Shown here piece by piece: positions 24,350-33,530 of a DNA stretch of 64,000 nucleotides. Below the pieces are notes generated by a model. That model worked only from the letters and a program-made list of their open reading frames with translations. It ran no database searches and had not been told where the DNA came from. The stretch covers positions 7,006,001 through 7,070,000 of the forward strand of contig NZ_JACHNF010000001.1 of the NCBI RefSeq assembly GCF_014205295.1, read 5' to 3'. Origin of the DNA: Kribbella solani (GTDB lineage Bacteria; Actinomycetota; Actinomycetes; Propionibacteriales; Kribbellaceae). The first letter of the stretch is position 1. Every line of letters begins with the position of its first letter. The translations under genes were made by a program, and so were the position numbers.

Positions 24350-24976
24350 TTGACCACGTACACGCTTCCAGACCTCCCGTACGACTACAGCGCCCTGGCG
24401 CCCAGCATCGCCGGCGAGATCATGGAGCTGCACCACGACAAGCACCACGCGACCTATGTGAAGGGCCTGAACGACACCCTGGACAAGCTGGCCGAGGCCC
24501 GCGACAAGGGTGACTTCGGCGCGATCGTCGGGCTGGAGAAGACGCTCGCCTTCAACCTCGGCGGGCACGTCAACCACTCGATCTTCTGGAAGAACCTGTC
24601 CCCGGACGGCGGCGACAAGCCGGACGGCGAGCTGGGTGCCGCGATCGACGAGTTCTTCGGCTCGTTCGACAGCTTCCAGGCGAACTTCACCGCGAGCGCG
24701 ACCACCATCCAGGGCTCCGGCTGGGCGATCCTCGGCTGGGACGCGCTGGGCGGCAAGCTGCTGATCCACCAGCTGTACGACCAGCAGGGCAACCTGCCGG
24801 CCGGCCAGATCCCGATCGCGATGCTGGACATGTGGGAGCACGCGTTCTACCTGCAGTACAAGAACGTGAAGCCGGACTACGTCAAGGCGTGGTGGAACGT
24901 GGTGAACTGGGCCGACGCCCAGGCCCGCTTCGACGCCGCCCGCACCGGCGCCGCCGCCCTCATCACCGGCGCCTGA
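24350..24976 (+). CDS. sodA: Superoxide dismutase, Mn/Fe type
   Basis: A 208-residue cytoplasmic enzyme that converts superoxide to oxygen and hydrogen peroxide. Metal ligands are visible: His28 in MELHHDKHH, His in HVNHSIFW, and Asp and His in LDMWEHAFY. The N-terminus YTLPDLPYDY is canonical. The TTG start at 24350 is supported by GGAG five bases upstream and by the family's N-terminus; longer reading encodes unrelated acidic residues. Mn or Fe use cannot be decided. A MerR-type promoter element lies 60-90 bp upstream, and a very strong hairpin follows at 25062. Confidence 0.96.
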   Translation: MTTYTLPDLPYDYSALAPSIAGEIMELHHDKHHATYVKGLNDTLDKLAEARDKGDFGAIVGLEKTLAFNLGGHVNHSIFWKNLSPDGGDKPDGELGAAIDEFFGSFDSFQANFTASATTIQGSGWAILGWDALGGKLLIHQLYDQQGNLPAGQIPIAMLDMWEHAFYLQYKNVKPDYVKAWWNVVNWADAQARFDAARTGAAALITGA

Positions 24977-25061
24977 CCACACCGCTCGTCCCAGCGCCGA
25001 ACACCGGCGCCGACAACCAGTGCTGGGCATCACCGCCTGAGCGCCGTTTCGGCATCTGTCT

Positions 25062-25102
25062 CACGCCCGCCCGCGCCCGCCTCGCGGGCGCGGGCGGGCG
25101 TG
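25062..25102. terminator. 19-bp GC hairpin between sodA and the convergent hydrolase
   Basis: Perfect 19-bp arms CACGCCCGCCCGCGCCCGC (25062-25080) and its complement (25084-25102) around a three-base loop. It lies 6 bp from the end of the leftward hydrolase gene and about 85 bp after sodA, so it can stop both transcripts. Confidence 0.9.
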
Positions 25103-25108
25103 GTCGTG

Positions 25109-25891
25109 TCAGCGACAGAAGTCGGCGATTACTGGGGCGATGGCGGCGGCCTTGATGACGTGGTTCTGGCCGGGGATTTCCCTGTGCCGGGCGCCGGGGA
25201 CGGCGGTGGCGAGGGATCTGGTGGAGGTTTTCATCCAGGTCGGGCTCTTGCCCCCGTTCACCACCAGGACCGGCTCGTCGATCGCGGCCCACTGGGCGGA
25301 GCCCATCGGGTCGCCGAAGCAGTTCTCGCCGACCACCTGAGCGTCGTACGGCAGCGTGTGCGCGATCGCCTTCATCGGTTTCCAGGCCGGCATCAGCTTC
25401 ATCATCGTGACGAAGATCCCGGGCAGCCCGATCCCTTTGGTGAAGAAGTACCTGATCGCATCGCCCGCCTCGAGCGCCTGGAGTTCGGCGACCCACTCGC
25501 GCGGGATCTGCTTGCGGCTGTCGTCCACCACGTACGGCGGCTCGAACGCGACCAGCTTCTCGACCGGCAGCCCCGCCGCGGCCGCCCGGAGCGCCAGCGC
25601 CGCGCCGGACGACGACCCGTACGCGAACGCTGACCCGCCGGCCGCCTCGATCACGGCGGCCAGGTCCTCGATCTCCCGCTCGACCGCGTACTCGGCCGCG
25701 TCCCCGGAATCCCCGCGCCCACGCCGGTCGTAGTTGTACACGGTGTACCGGTCCGCGAGCAGCTCGGCCAGTTCGGGCATCGGTCCTTGCGCCCGGCAGC
25801 ACAGCGCGCCGTCGACCAGTACCAGCGCGGGCCCGCTGCCCCGCCGGTCGTACGCGATCTTCGTCCCGTCCTTCGAGGCTACGGTGTCCAT
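25109..25891 (-). CDS. Alpha/beta hydrolase next to the ECF42 sigma gene
   Basis: A 260-residue alpha/beta hydrolase. Nucleophile Ser94 in YGSSSG, YNYDRRGRGDSG loop after strand 4, and catalytic His in GQNHVIK. The ATG at 25891 has AGGAGGA upstream. It is transcribed in the same direction as the ECF42 gene, 78 bp downstream of it. An AGTCGA-N17-CGACG element (25955-25928, minus strand) differs by one base from the ECF42 promoter pattern, so it may be a target of that sigma factor. Substrate unknown. Confidence 0.9.
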   Translation of the reverse strand: MDTVASKDGTKIAYDRRGSGPALVLVDGALCCRAQGPMPELAELLADRYTVYNYDRRGRGDSGDAAEYAVEREIEDLAAVIEAAGGSAFAYGSSSGAALALRAAAAGLPVEKLVAFEPPYVVDDSRKQIPREWVAELQALEAGDAIRYFFTKGIGLPGIFVTMMKLMPAWKPMKAIAHTLPYDAQVVGENCFGDPMGSAQWAAIDEPVLVVNGGKSPTWMKTSTRSLATAVPGARHREIPGQNHVIKAAAIAPVIADFCR

Positions 25892-25927
25892 GATTTCCTC
25901 CTGCTTTCGGTGACCGTCTCACCTCTG

Positions 25928-25955
25928 CGTCGACCGTGGAGGATCAGCCTCGACT
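25928..25955 (-). promoter_or_regulatory. ECF42-like promoter of the hydrolase gene
   Basis: On the minus strand AGTCGA (25955-25950), 17 bases, then CGACG (25932-25928), about 36 bp before the hydrolase ATG. It matches the TGTCGA-N17-CGAC elements of the DGPF genes except for the first base of the -35. Confidence 0.5.
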
Positions 25956-25969
25956 GTCTGTGACGTGGA

Positions 25970-27238
25970 TCACATTTCAGTTTCGCTGACGGCAGCCCGT
26001 TCGAGCAGCAGCTTGCGTTCGCGTTCGTTGCGGGTCAGCCCGGCGGCCCTCTCGAACTCGGCCCGCGCCTCGGCGTACCGCCCGAGTTTGAAGAGCAGGT
26101 CGCCGCGTACGCTCGGCAGCAGGTGGTAGTCCTTCAGCGACGGCTCGTCCGCGAGCAGATCCACCGCTTCCAGGCCGCGCGCCGGACCGAACGCCATCGA
26201 GATCGCGACCGCCTGGTTCAGCTCCACGACCGGCGAGGGCGCGACCTGGGCGAGGACCGCGTACAGACCGGCGATCCGGGCCCAGTCGGTGTCTTCGGGG
26301 TCGGCCGCGCGGGCGTGACAGGCGGCGATGGCGGCTTGCAGCAGGTACGGGCCAGGTGGTTTCTCCAGCGCCCAGGCCCGGTCGATGCCTTCGAGTCCGC
26401 GCCGGATCAGCAGCCGGTCCCAGCGGCGGCGGTCCTGGTCGAGCAGCAGCACCGGCTCGCCGTCGGGGCCGGTGCGGGCTCCCGCGCGGGACGACTGCAG
26501 CTCCATCAGCGCGAGCAGGCCGAGGACCTCGGGCTCGGTCGGCATCAGCTCCACGAGCAGCCGGCCGAGCCGCATCGCCTCGTTGGCCAGCGCCGGCCGC
26601 ATCCAGTCGTCGCCGGCGGTCGCGGAGTACCCCTCGTTGTAGATCAGGTACACGACTTCGAGCACCGACGAGAGCCGATCCAGCAGGTCCGGGCCGGACG
26701 GCACCTCGAACTCGACGCCGGCCTTGGCCAGGTTGCGCTTGGCCCGGACGATCCGCTGCGCGATCGTCGGCTCCGGGGCGAGGAACGCGCGCGCGATCTC
26801 ATCGGTCTTCAGGCCGCCGAGCAGTTTCAGCGTCAGCGTGACCCGGGCGTCCATGGTGAGTACGGGGTGACAGGCGGTGAACACGAGCCGGAGCAGGTCG
26901 TCCTCGATGTGGTCTTCGAGGATGGCCTCCACGTCGTCCTCGACGCTCTCGCCGTCGATCTCCAGCTCATGGCCCATTTCGGCGAGCTTGCGCTGGTACG
27001 TCTCCTTGCGCCGGATCAGGTCGATCGCGCGCCGCTTGGCGATCGTCATCAGCCAGGCACCCGGATTCTTCGGTACGCCGGACTCGGGCCACTGCTCCAG
27101 CGCCGCCACCAGCGCGTCCTGAGCCAGCTCCTCGGCCAGCCCGACGTCCCGCACGATCCGGGCCACACCCGCGATGATCCGCGCCGACTCGATCCGCCAA
27201 ACCGCGTCGACCGCCCCACCCGCATCAGTAACCGTCAC
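25970..27238 (-). CDS. ECF42-type RNA polymerase sigma factor (DUF6596/TPR C-terminus)
   Basis: A 422-residue sigma factor, much longer than ordinary ECFs. Sigma region 2 covers about 18-85 (AEELAQDALVAALEQWP, NPGAWLMTIAKRRAIDLIRR) and region 4 about 120-175 (LTLKLLGGLKTDEIARAFL). The C-terminal extension of about 230 residues (DUF6596 with YLIYNEGYSA, then TPR-like repeats to ERAAGLTRNERERKLLLERA) is the hallmark of ECF42, where it replaces an anti-sigma factor and is needed for activity. Family partners are DGPF/YciI proteins; three such genes and matching promoters are in this window. Confidence 0.93.
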   Translation of the reverse strand: MTVTDAGGAVDAVWRIESARIIAGVARIVRDVGLAEELAQDALVAALEQWPESGVPKNPGAWLMTIAKRRAIDLIRRKETYQRKLAEMGHELEIDGESVEDDVEAILEDHIEDDLLRLVFTACHPVLTMDARVTLTLKLLGGLKTDEIARAFLAPEPTIAQRIVRAKRNLAKAGVEFEVPSGPDLLDRLSSVLEVVYLIYNEGYSATAGDDWMRPALANEAMRLGRLLVELMPTEPEVLGLLALMELQSSRAGARTGPDGEPVLLLDQDRRRWDRLLIRRGLEGIDRAWALEKPPGPYLLQAAIAACHARAADPEDTDWARIAGLYAVLAQVAPSPVVELNQAVAISMAFGPARGLEAVDLLADEPSLKDYHLLPSVRGDLLFKLGRYAEARAEFERAAGLTRNERERKLLLERAAVSETEM

Positions 27239-27292
27239 CCGCCGATAGTAGACACGAACCCAGCAGCCCCGCTCCCGCCCGAATCGGACCTG

Positions 27293-28264
27293 CTACGTCA
27301 GGCGCCAGAGGGAGGTTGTTTCTTGGGCTCGTGCTCGGGTGTGGTGTGGGCTGACGTGCCGTCGGCCGCTGAGCGTGAGGCCGGCGGTTCGGGCCAGGAG
27401 GGGTATCTCGTCCGGTTGCCTCAGGCCCAGGTGCTCGGCGAGATCCGACATCACCAGCCACACCTCCCCGCCTGGCCGGAGATGCTCGCGGGACTTTCCG
27501 AGGAAGTCGCGGAGCATGCGGCTGTCCTCGTCGTAGACCGCTTGGTCGAGCGGCGTGAGCGGCTTCGCCGGGATCCATGGTGGGTTGCACACGATGAGAT
27601 CCGCCGTACCGGGCGGGAACAGGTCGGTCTCCAGCACGGTGGCGGTGACCTGCAAGCGTGCCAAGTTCGAGCGGGCGCAGGCGACCGCGCGCGGGTTGTT
27701 GTCAGTGGCAACCAGCTGCCGAACCCCGCGGCGGGCCAGGATCGCGGTGAGCACCCCGGTTCCGGTGCCGACGTCGAACGCGGTGCCCGCGGCCGGCAGC
27801 GGTTGCTCGGCAACCAGATCGGCGTACTCGGATCTGGTCGGCGCGAACACGCCATAGTGCGGATGGATGCGGTCGCCGAGCGCGGGTACGTGCACGCCTC
27901 GGAGTCGTAGTTGATGCGCTCCGATGACACCCAGCAGTTCCCGCAACGGAACCGTCCGCTCACCGCCGGACGGGCCATAGGCCTGATCGCAGGCGGCGCG
28001 TACGTCGGGTGCTCGCCGCAGCGGGACCCGGTGATCGGCCAGGGGGATCAGTAGCGCGTTCAGGACCCGGACGCGCTCGGCCTGGCGGCGGCGCTGGTTG
28101 GGAAAGGAGCCGATCCGGATGGCCGGCACTCGCCGCCCGAGCGCGGCGAGAAGTTGTTTCGCGTTCTGGAAATCACCTGTCCAAAGAAGTGCGGAGCCGC
28201 GGTTGATCAGGCGCAGTGCCCGGTCCGCGGAGATGCCGTCGTCGACGGCGATGACGTCGTCCAT
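27293..28264 (-). CDS. Class I SAM-dependent methyltransferase with NPPW motif
   Basis: About 323 residues. The SAM-binding motif FDVGTGTGVLTAILARRG (near residues 157-174) and the catalytic loop NPPW in LIVCNPPWIP place it with HemK/PrmC-like and RsmC-like N-methyltransferases that modify amide or amino nitrogens in protein, RNA or DNA. An N-terminal region of about 150 residues is unlike PrmC. ATG 28264 is preferred to GTG 28303 because AGGGA lies seven bases before it. The target is unknown. It is divergent from the glycyl-tRNA synthetase gene. Confidence 0.85.
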   Translation of the reverse strand: MDDVIAVDDGISADRALRLINRGSALLWTGDFQNAKQLLAALGRRVPAIRIGSFPNQRRRQAERVRVLNALLIPLADHRVPLRRAPDVRAACDQAYGPSGGERTVPLRELLGVIGAHQLRLRGVHVPALGDRIHPHYGVFAPTRSEYADLVAEQPLPAAGTAFDVGTGTGVLTAILARRGVRQLVATDNNPRAVACARSNLARLQVTATVLETDLFPPGTADLIVCNPPWIPAKPLTPLDQAVYDEDSRMLRDFLGKSREHLRPGGEVWLVMSDLAEHLGLRQPDEIPLLARTAGLTLSGRRHVSPHHTRARAQETTSLWRLT

Positions 28265-28447
28265 GAGTCGTCCCTGCCAGTGCGGAGTGAAAATGGCCAG
28301 CACGGCTCACCCGGACGCCGTGGTGGCGCCGGGGAGCGGGGGACGGGGACTAGCGGACTACTGCCGCGTGCCTGGGCGAGGTCACCGGACAACTGTAGAC
28401 AGGTGCACCGATAGACTTTCTGACCGGATACCCCCTCGGACGATGGC

Positions 28448-31400
28448 ATGAGGTTTGCTGTGCTCACCATGCAGGACGCGCTGCTGGCGCTGACGAAGTA
28501 CTGGACCGACCGCGGCTGCATGGTCGTGCAGCCGTTCAACACCGAGGTCGGTGCCGGGACGCTGAACCCGGCCACGATCCTCCGGGTGCTCGGTCCCGAG
28601 CCGTGGCGGGTGGCGTACGTCGAGCCGAGTGTCCGCCCGGACGACGCCCGCTACGGCGAGAACCCGAACCGCCTGCAGACGCACACCCAGTTCCAGGTCG
28701 TGCTCAAACCGGACCCGGGGAACCCGCAGGAACTGTTCCTGGACAGCCTGACCGCGCTCGGGATCGACATCGACGCGCACGACGTCCGGTTCGTCGAGGA
28801 CAACTGGGCGAACCCGGCGACCGGTTCGTGGGGTCTCGGCTGGGAGGTCTGGCTGGACGGCCTGGAGATCACCCAGTTCACGTACTTCCAGCAGGCCGGC
28901 GGGATGACGCTGGACCCGGTGTCGGTGGAGATCACCTACGGCATCGAGCGGATCATGATGGCGCTGCAGGGCGTCTCGCACTTCAAGGACATCGCGTACG
29001 CGCCGGGCATCTCGTACGGTGAGGCGTTCGGCCAGGCCGAGTACGAGATGAGCAGGTACTACCTGGACGACGCCGACGTGGAGTCGCAGAAGCGCCTGTT
29101 CGAGGAGTACGCGAACGAGGCCCGCCGGATGATCGACGACCGGCTGCCGGTGCCGGCGCACATTCAGGTACTGCGCTGCTCGCACACGTTCAACGTGCTG
29201 GACGCCCGCGGCGCGGTGAGTACGACCGAGCGCGCCAAGGCGTTCGGCCGGATGCGGACGCTGGCGCGCGAGGTGTCGCGACTGTGGGCCGAGCGCCGCG
29301 ACGAGCTGAAACACCCGTTGGGTCAGGCCGAGCTGCCGCCCGCGGCGGAGGAGCCGACCGAGTTCCCGGCGAGCAGCGGGACGCGGCAGCTGACGTTCGA
29401 GATCGGCACCGAGGAGATGCCGCCGTCGGAGGTCACCAAGACGGCCGCGGCGGTGCAGACCGCGCTGGAGGAGAAGCTGGCCGCGACCCGGCTCGGGCAC
29501 GGCAGGATCACCACGTACGCGACGCCGCGGCGCGTGGTCGCGTTCGTCGCCGAGGTGCAGGCCGGCGAGCCGGACGCCGACCGGGTGGTCCGTGGTCCGC
29601 GGAAGTCGGCCGCGTACGACGCCGACGGCAATGTCACCAAGGCCGCCGCCGGGTTCGCCCGTGGTCAGGGGGTGGACGCGAGCGAGCTGCACGCCCTGGA
29701 CGTCGACGGCGTCGAGTACGTCGCGGTGACGAAGCCGGACCCGGGCCGTGCCGCGGCCGAGGTGCTGAGCGGCGTACTGAAGGAGATCGTCGCCGGGCTG
29801 CGCTCGGACAAGAACATGCGCTGGAACGACGCGAACCTGTCGTTCACCCGGCCGATCCGCTGGCTGGTCGCGCTGCTCGGCGATCAGGTCGTACCGGTCT
29901 CGGTGTCGTCGCTCGCGGCCGGCCGGACCACCCGCGTACACCGGACCGCGGCCCAGCCGAAGGTGGAGATCGCGGCCGCCGAGGGGTACCTGGACCTGCT
30001 GCGGATCCACGGGATCGAGGCCGATCCGGCCCGCCGGCGGTCCCAGATCGTCGACGCCGCCGCCGAGCTGGCCGCGAAGGTCCAGGGCACGGTCGACGTC
30101 GAGGGCGAGGCCGCGCTGGTCGACCAGATCGTCAACCTGATCGAGGAGCCGACGCCGATCCTGGGTGGGTTCGAGGCCGACTACCTGGACCTGCCGAGCG
30201 AGATCCTGACCACGGTGATGCGCAAGCATCAGCGGTACCTGCCGGTCCGGGATGCTGACGGCAAGCTGCTCCCGCATTTTGTTGCCGTGGCCAACGGTTC
30301 GGTCGACGCCGACCTGGTCCGGGCCGGCAACGAAGCGGTGCTGCGGGCCCGGTACGAGGACGCGGCGTTCTTCTGGCGGGCCGATCTGGACACGCCGCTG
30401 GAGTCGATGAAGGGCGAGCTGGAGAAGCTGGCCTTCGAGGAGCGGCTCGGGTCGATGGCCGACCGGGCCGGGCGGATCGGCCGGATCGCGGAGTCGCTGG
30501 CCGCGAAGGTCGAGCTGGGCGGCGACGACCTGACCACGCTGAAGCGGGCCGCCGAGCTGGCGAAGTTCGACCTCGGTTCGCAGATGGTGGTCGAGCTGAC
30601 CAGCCTGGCCGGCACGATGGCTCGCGAGTACGCGCGCCGCGCCGGTGAGACCGAGGGCGTCGCGCAGGCGCTGTACGACATGGAGCTGCCGCGATCGGCC
30701 GGTGATCCGGTGCCGTCGACGATTCCGGGTGCGCTGCTCGCGCTGGCGGATCGGTTCGATCTGCTGGCCGGGCTGTTCGGGATCGGCGCGAAGCCGACCG
30801 GAAGCTCGGACCCGTTCGCGTTGCGGCGGGCGGCCGGCGGAGTGGTCGCGATCCTGCGCGAGCACCCGGAGCTGCGGGCGATCACGTTGCCGGTCGGGCT
30901 GCAGGCCGCGGCGGACGAGATCGGTGCCCAGGGCATCGAGGTGCCGGCCGAATCGCTGGCGGAGGTGGCCGAGTTCACGGTCCGGCGGTACGAGCAGCAG
31001 CTGATCGATCGTGGGGACGACCATCTTCAGGTCGCCGCGGTGTTGCCGTTGGCAACTGCTCCGGTGGTGGCGGACGAGGCGCTGACGGCGTTGCAGGGGC
31101 TGGTCGGGAACGGTGAGTTCGCCGATCTGGTGGCCGTGTTGCAGCGGGTGCGGCGGATTGTTCCGGAGGGCACCGAGGCGGCGTACGACTCGAGCAAGCT
31201 GACCGAGCCGGCCGAGGTTGTACTGCATGGCGCGGTGGAGAAGATCGGCGAGGCGCCGACCGGGCTGGCTGACTTCGTCGCGGCGGCGTCGGTGCTGGTG
31301 GAGCCGGTGAACGCGTTCTTCGACGAGATCCTGGTGATGGCGAAGGAGCCGGAGCTCCGGGCAGCCCGGCTGGGCTTGCTCGCCACGATCAGCAAACTCG

Positions 31401-31456
31401 CCGCCCCGGTGCTCGACTGGCAAGCCCTCGGCACCAGCCTGAGCCCAGCCGAATGA
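28448..31456 (+). CDS. glyQS: Glycyl-tRNA synthetase, fused alpha-beta type
   Basis: A 1002-residue single chain joining the alpha subunit (about 5-290) and the beta subunit (about 315-1002), which most bacteria encode as separate GlyQ and GlyS. Alpha signatures are KYWTDRGC, VGAGTLNPATILRVLGPEPW and TQFQVVLKPDP; beta begins TFEIGTEEMPPSEV and includes MRWNDANLSFTRPIRWL and RKHQRYLPV. It attaches glycine to tRNA-Gly. Actinomycetes normally have the unrelated dimeric alpha2 glycyl-tRNA synthetase, so this may be an extra or replacing enzyme. Start ATG 28448 has weak ribosome-binding support; ATG 28469 is possible. Confidence 0.95.
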   Translation: MRFAVLTMQDALLALTKYWTDRGCMVVQPFNTEVGAGTLNPATILRVLGPEPWRVAYVEPSVRPDDARYGENPNRLQTHTQFQVVLKPDPGNPQELFLDSLTALGIDIDAHDVRFVEDNWANPATGSWGLGWEVWLDGLEITQFTYFQQAGGMTLDPVSVEITYGIERIMMALQGVSHFKDIAYAPGISYGEAFGQAEYEMSRYYLDDADVESQKRLFEEYANEARRMIDDRLPVPAHIQVLRCSHTFNVLDARGAVSTTERAKAFGRMRTLAREVSRLWAERRDELKHPLGQAELPPAAEEPTEFPASSGTRQLTFEIGTEEMPPSEVTKTAAAVQTALEEKLAATRLGHGRITTYATPRRVVAFVAEVQAGEPDADRVVRGPRKSAAYDADGNVTKAAAGFARGQGVDASELHALDVDGVEYVAVTKPDPGRAAAEVLSGVLKEIVAGLRSDKNMRWNDANLSFTRPIRWLVALLGDQVVPVSVSSLAAGRTTRVHRTAAQPKVEIAAAEGYLDLLRIHGIEADPARRRSQIVDAAAELAAKVQGTVDVEGEAALVDQIVNLIEEPTPILGGFEADYLDLPSEILTTVMRKHQRYLPVRDADGKLLPHFVAVANGSVDADLVRAGNEAVLRARYEDAAFFWRADLDTPLESMKGELEKLAFEERLGSMADRAGRIGRIAESLAAKVELGGDDLTTLKRAAELAKFDLGSQMVVELTSLAGTMAREYARRAGETEGVAQALYDMELPRSAGDPVPSTIPGALLALADRFDLLAGLFGIGAKPTGSSDPFALRRAAGGVVAILREHPELRAITLPVGLQAAADEIGAQGIEVPAESLAEVAEFTVRRYEQQLIDRGDDHLQVAAVLPLATAPVVADEALTALQGLVGNGEFADLVAVLQRVRRIVPEGTEAAYDSSKLTEPAEVVLHGAVEKIGEAPTGLADFVAAASVLVEPVNAFFDEILVMAKEPELRAARLGLLATISKLAAPVLDWQALGTSLSPAE

Positions 31457-31515
31457 GCGCAACATGAGCACCGCATGAGCCGGGTGGGCCCGGATGGGCG
31501 CGGAGTGAGTGTGGG

Positions 31516-32514
31516 ATGAGCGGTTTCGGGGTGGTTGAGGTTGCCGGACGGGCGGCGGAGGTTGCCCCGCGCCTGCGGGCGTATCTGCCGCCGACGCCGT
31601 TCGTTCGGTACGACGCGTTCAGCGACGAGCTGGGTGCCGAGCTGCTGGTGAAATGTGAGCACCAGCAGCGCACCGGTTCGTTCAAAGCGCGTGGTGCGCT
31701 GGCGAAGGTGCTCACCCTGACCGACGCGCAACGTGCGGCCGGGGTGATCACGGCGTCCACCGGCAACCACGGCCTCGGCGTCGGCAACGCGCTGGCGATG
31801 CTCGGCGGACACGGCATCGTGTACCTGCCGGAGAACGCCGCACCGGGCAAAGTGGCCGCCCTCCGTCGGCTCGGCCTGGAACTACGGGCCGAAGGCAACG
31901 ACACCGGCGCCCTGGAACTGAAGGCCCGGGCGTACGCGACCGATCATGGTCTGACGTACGTTCCGCCGTACAACGACCCGGACGTCATCGCCGGGCAAGG
32001 CACCATCGCCGTCGAGATCCTTGACCAGCTACGCACGGCCGGCGGGCAACTCGATACCGAGGAGCTGGACGCGATTGTCGTATCGGTGGGTGGCGGCGGT
32101 CTGATCAGCGGTGTCGCCGCGGTACTGAAGCAGGCCCTCCCCGGCATCCGCGTGTACGGCGCGCAGCCGGCCGTCGACGACGCGATGGCCGCGTCCGTAC
32201 GCGCCGGTGAGATCGTCCAGGTCGACGCGCAACCAACCCTGTCGGACGGTACGGCAGGCAGCGTCGAGCCGGGCAGCATCACCTTCGGCCTGTGCCGTGA
32301 ACTGGTTGACGACTGGGTGCTGGTCGAGGAGGACGCGATCCGCGCAGCGCTCCGGCTGGTGATCGACACCGAGCACCAGTTGATCGAGGGCTCCGCGGCG
32401 CTCGCGTTCGCGGCCGCGCGGGAGCGCCGTACCGAGCTGGCCGGGAAACGGGTCGCGGTCGTGTCCTGCGGTGGCAACATGTCGTCGTCGACCTTGGTGA
32501 CCGCGCTTGCGTGA
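31516..32514 (+). CDS. PLP-dependent threonine/serine dehydratase
   Basis: A 332-residue fold-type II PLP enzyme. Lys57 in GSFKARG forms the Schiff base; SGNHG-like TGNHGLGVGNAL and the phosphate-binding loop SVGGGGLISG (about 189-198) are present. It should deaminate L-threonine or L-serine to 2-oxobutyrate or pyruvate and ammonia. There is no C-terminal ACT domain, so it resembles the catabolic or single-domain form (also serine racemase-like). It follows the glycyl-tRNA synthetase by 59 bp and overlaps the RNase Z-like gene by 8 bp. Confidence 0.92.
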   Translation: MSGFGVVEVAGRAAEVAPRLRAYLPPTPFVRYDAFSDELGAELLVKCEHQQRTGSFKARGALAKVLTLTDAQRAAGVITASTGNHGLGVGNALAMLGGHGIVYLPENAAPGKVAALRRLGLELRAEGNDTGALELKARAYATDHGLTYVPPYNDPDVIAGQGTIAVEILDQLRTAGGQLDTEELDAIVVSVGGGGLISGVAAVLKQALPGIRVYGAQPAVDDAMAASVRAGEIVQVDAQPTLSDGTAGSVEPGSITFGLCRELVDDWVLVEEDAIRAALRLVIDTEHQLIEGSAALAFAAARERRTELAGKRVAVVSCGGNMSSSTLVTALA

Positions 32515-33415
32515 GCTCGTGGTTCTCGGGACCGGCAGTCAGGTGCCGTCCCGGGAACGCACGCAGAACGGGTACTTCCTGCGCTGGGACGACGAGGGTT
32601 TCCTGTTCGATCCGGGCGAAGGCACGCAGCGGCAGATGCTGTACGCCGGGGTGCCGGCGAGCGCGATCACGCGACTGTGCGTGACGCACTTCCACGGCGA
32701 TCACTGCCTCGGCGTACCCGGGATCGTGCAGCGGCTGTCACTGGACGACGTACCGCATCCGGTGCGCGCGCACTACCCGGCGTCCGGGCAGACCTATTTC
32801 ACCCGGTTACGGTACGCGGCGTCGTTCTTCGAGCGGGCCGAGTTGCTGGAGGAGCCGGTCGAGGCGGACGGGTTGTTGTCGGTCGGCTCGTTCGGTCAGT
32901 TGTGGGCGCGCCGATTGGAGCATCCGATCGAGTCGTTCGGTTATCAACTGCTCGAGCCGGACGGTCGCCGGATGCTGCCCGGCAAGCTTGCCGCGTACGG
33001 GGTGACCGGACCCGCCGTCGGTCGGCTGCAACGGGCCGGATCGATCGAGGTGGACGGCCGGACGGTGCACCTGGACGAGGTCAGTGAGCCGCGACCGGGG
33101 CAGCGGTTCGCGTTCGTGATGGACACCCGGTTGTGCGAGAACGTGCTGCGGCTGGCCGAGGATGCCGATCTGCTCGTGATCGAGTCCACCTACCTGTCGT
33201 CCGAGGCGGAGCTGGCCCGGCGGTTCGGGCATCTGACCGCGCGGCAGGCGGCCCGGGTCGCGGCGGAGTGCGGCGTACGCAAACTGGTCCTCACGCACTT
33301 CTCCCAGCGCTACCTGGAGCCCGAGCGCTTCCACGCGGAGGCGGCGGCCGAGTTCTCCGGCGAGATCGTGGTCGCGGCGGACCTCAGCCGGACAGCGGTA
33401 CCGCCGCGGCGGTAA
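32507..33415 (+). CDS. rnz: Ribonuclease Z / MBL-fold tRNA 3'-processing endonuclease
   Basis: A 302-residue metallo-beta-lactamase-fold nuclease. N-terminal LVVLGTGSQVPSRERTQNGY is typical of RNase Z. The zinc motif HFHGDH is at residues 61-66, with later ligand Asp in FVMDTR and His in LTHFSQRY, and the GHLTARQAARVA segment is the RNase Z His-motif region. It should trim tRNA 3' trailers. A TTG start at 32507 overlaps the upstream dehydratase end, which suggests coupled translation; no strong ribosome-binding site is seen. Confidence 0.9.
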   Translation: MRELVVLGTGSQVPSRERTQNGYFLRWDDEGFLFDPGEGTQRQMLYAGVPASAITRLCVTHFHGDHCLGVPGIVQRLSLDDVPHPVRAHYPASGQTYFTRLRYAASFFERAELLEEPVEADGLLSVGSFGQLWARRLEHPIESFGYQLLEPDGRRMLPGKLAAYGVTGPAVGRLQRAGSIEVDGRTVHLDEVSEPRPGQRFAFVMDTRLCENVLRLAEDADLLVIESTYLSSEAELARRFGHLTARQAARVAAECGVRKLVLTHFSQRYLEPERFHAEAAAEFSGEIVVAADLSRTAVPPRR

Positions 33416-33530
33416 CACGAACATTTGATGAGCGACGCGCGAATACTCGGCATCGGTGGGGGTCGCGGGATTAGCATTGCCCGCGAATGTAAATCGCCGA
33501 TCGCCCGCCGAGTCCCAGGAGCATCCTGTC

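Noticed and set aside
28318..28448. Possible T-box leader before the glycyl-tRNA synthetase
   Set aside because: GTGGTGGCGCCGGGG vaguely resembles the T-box core, but the TGGNACC core is not matched and no specifier stem or antiterminator pair is seen.
33416..33530. IdeR box before efeO
   Set aside because: GGATTAGCATTGCCCGCG does not fit the DtxR/IdeR consensus well enough, unlike the site at 16787-16805.
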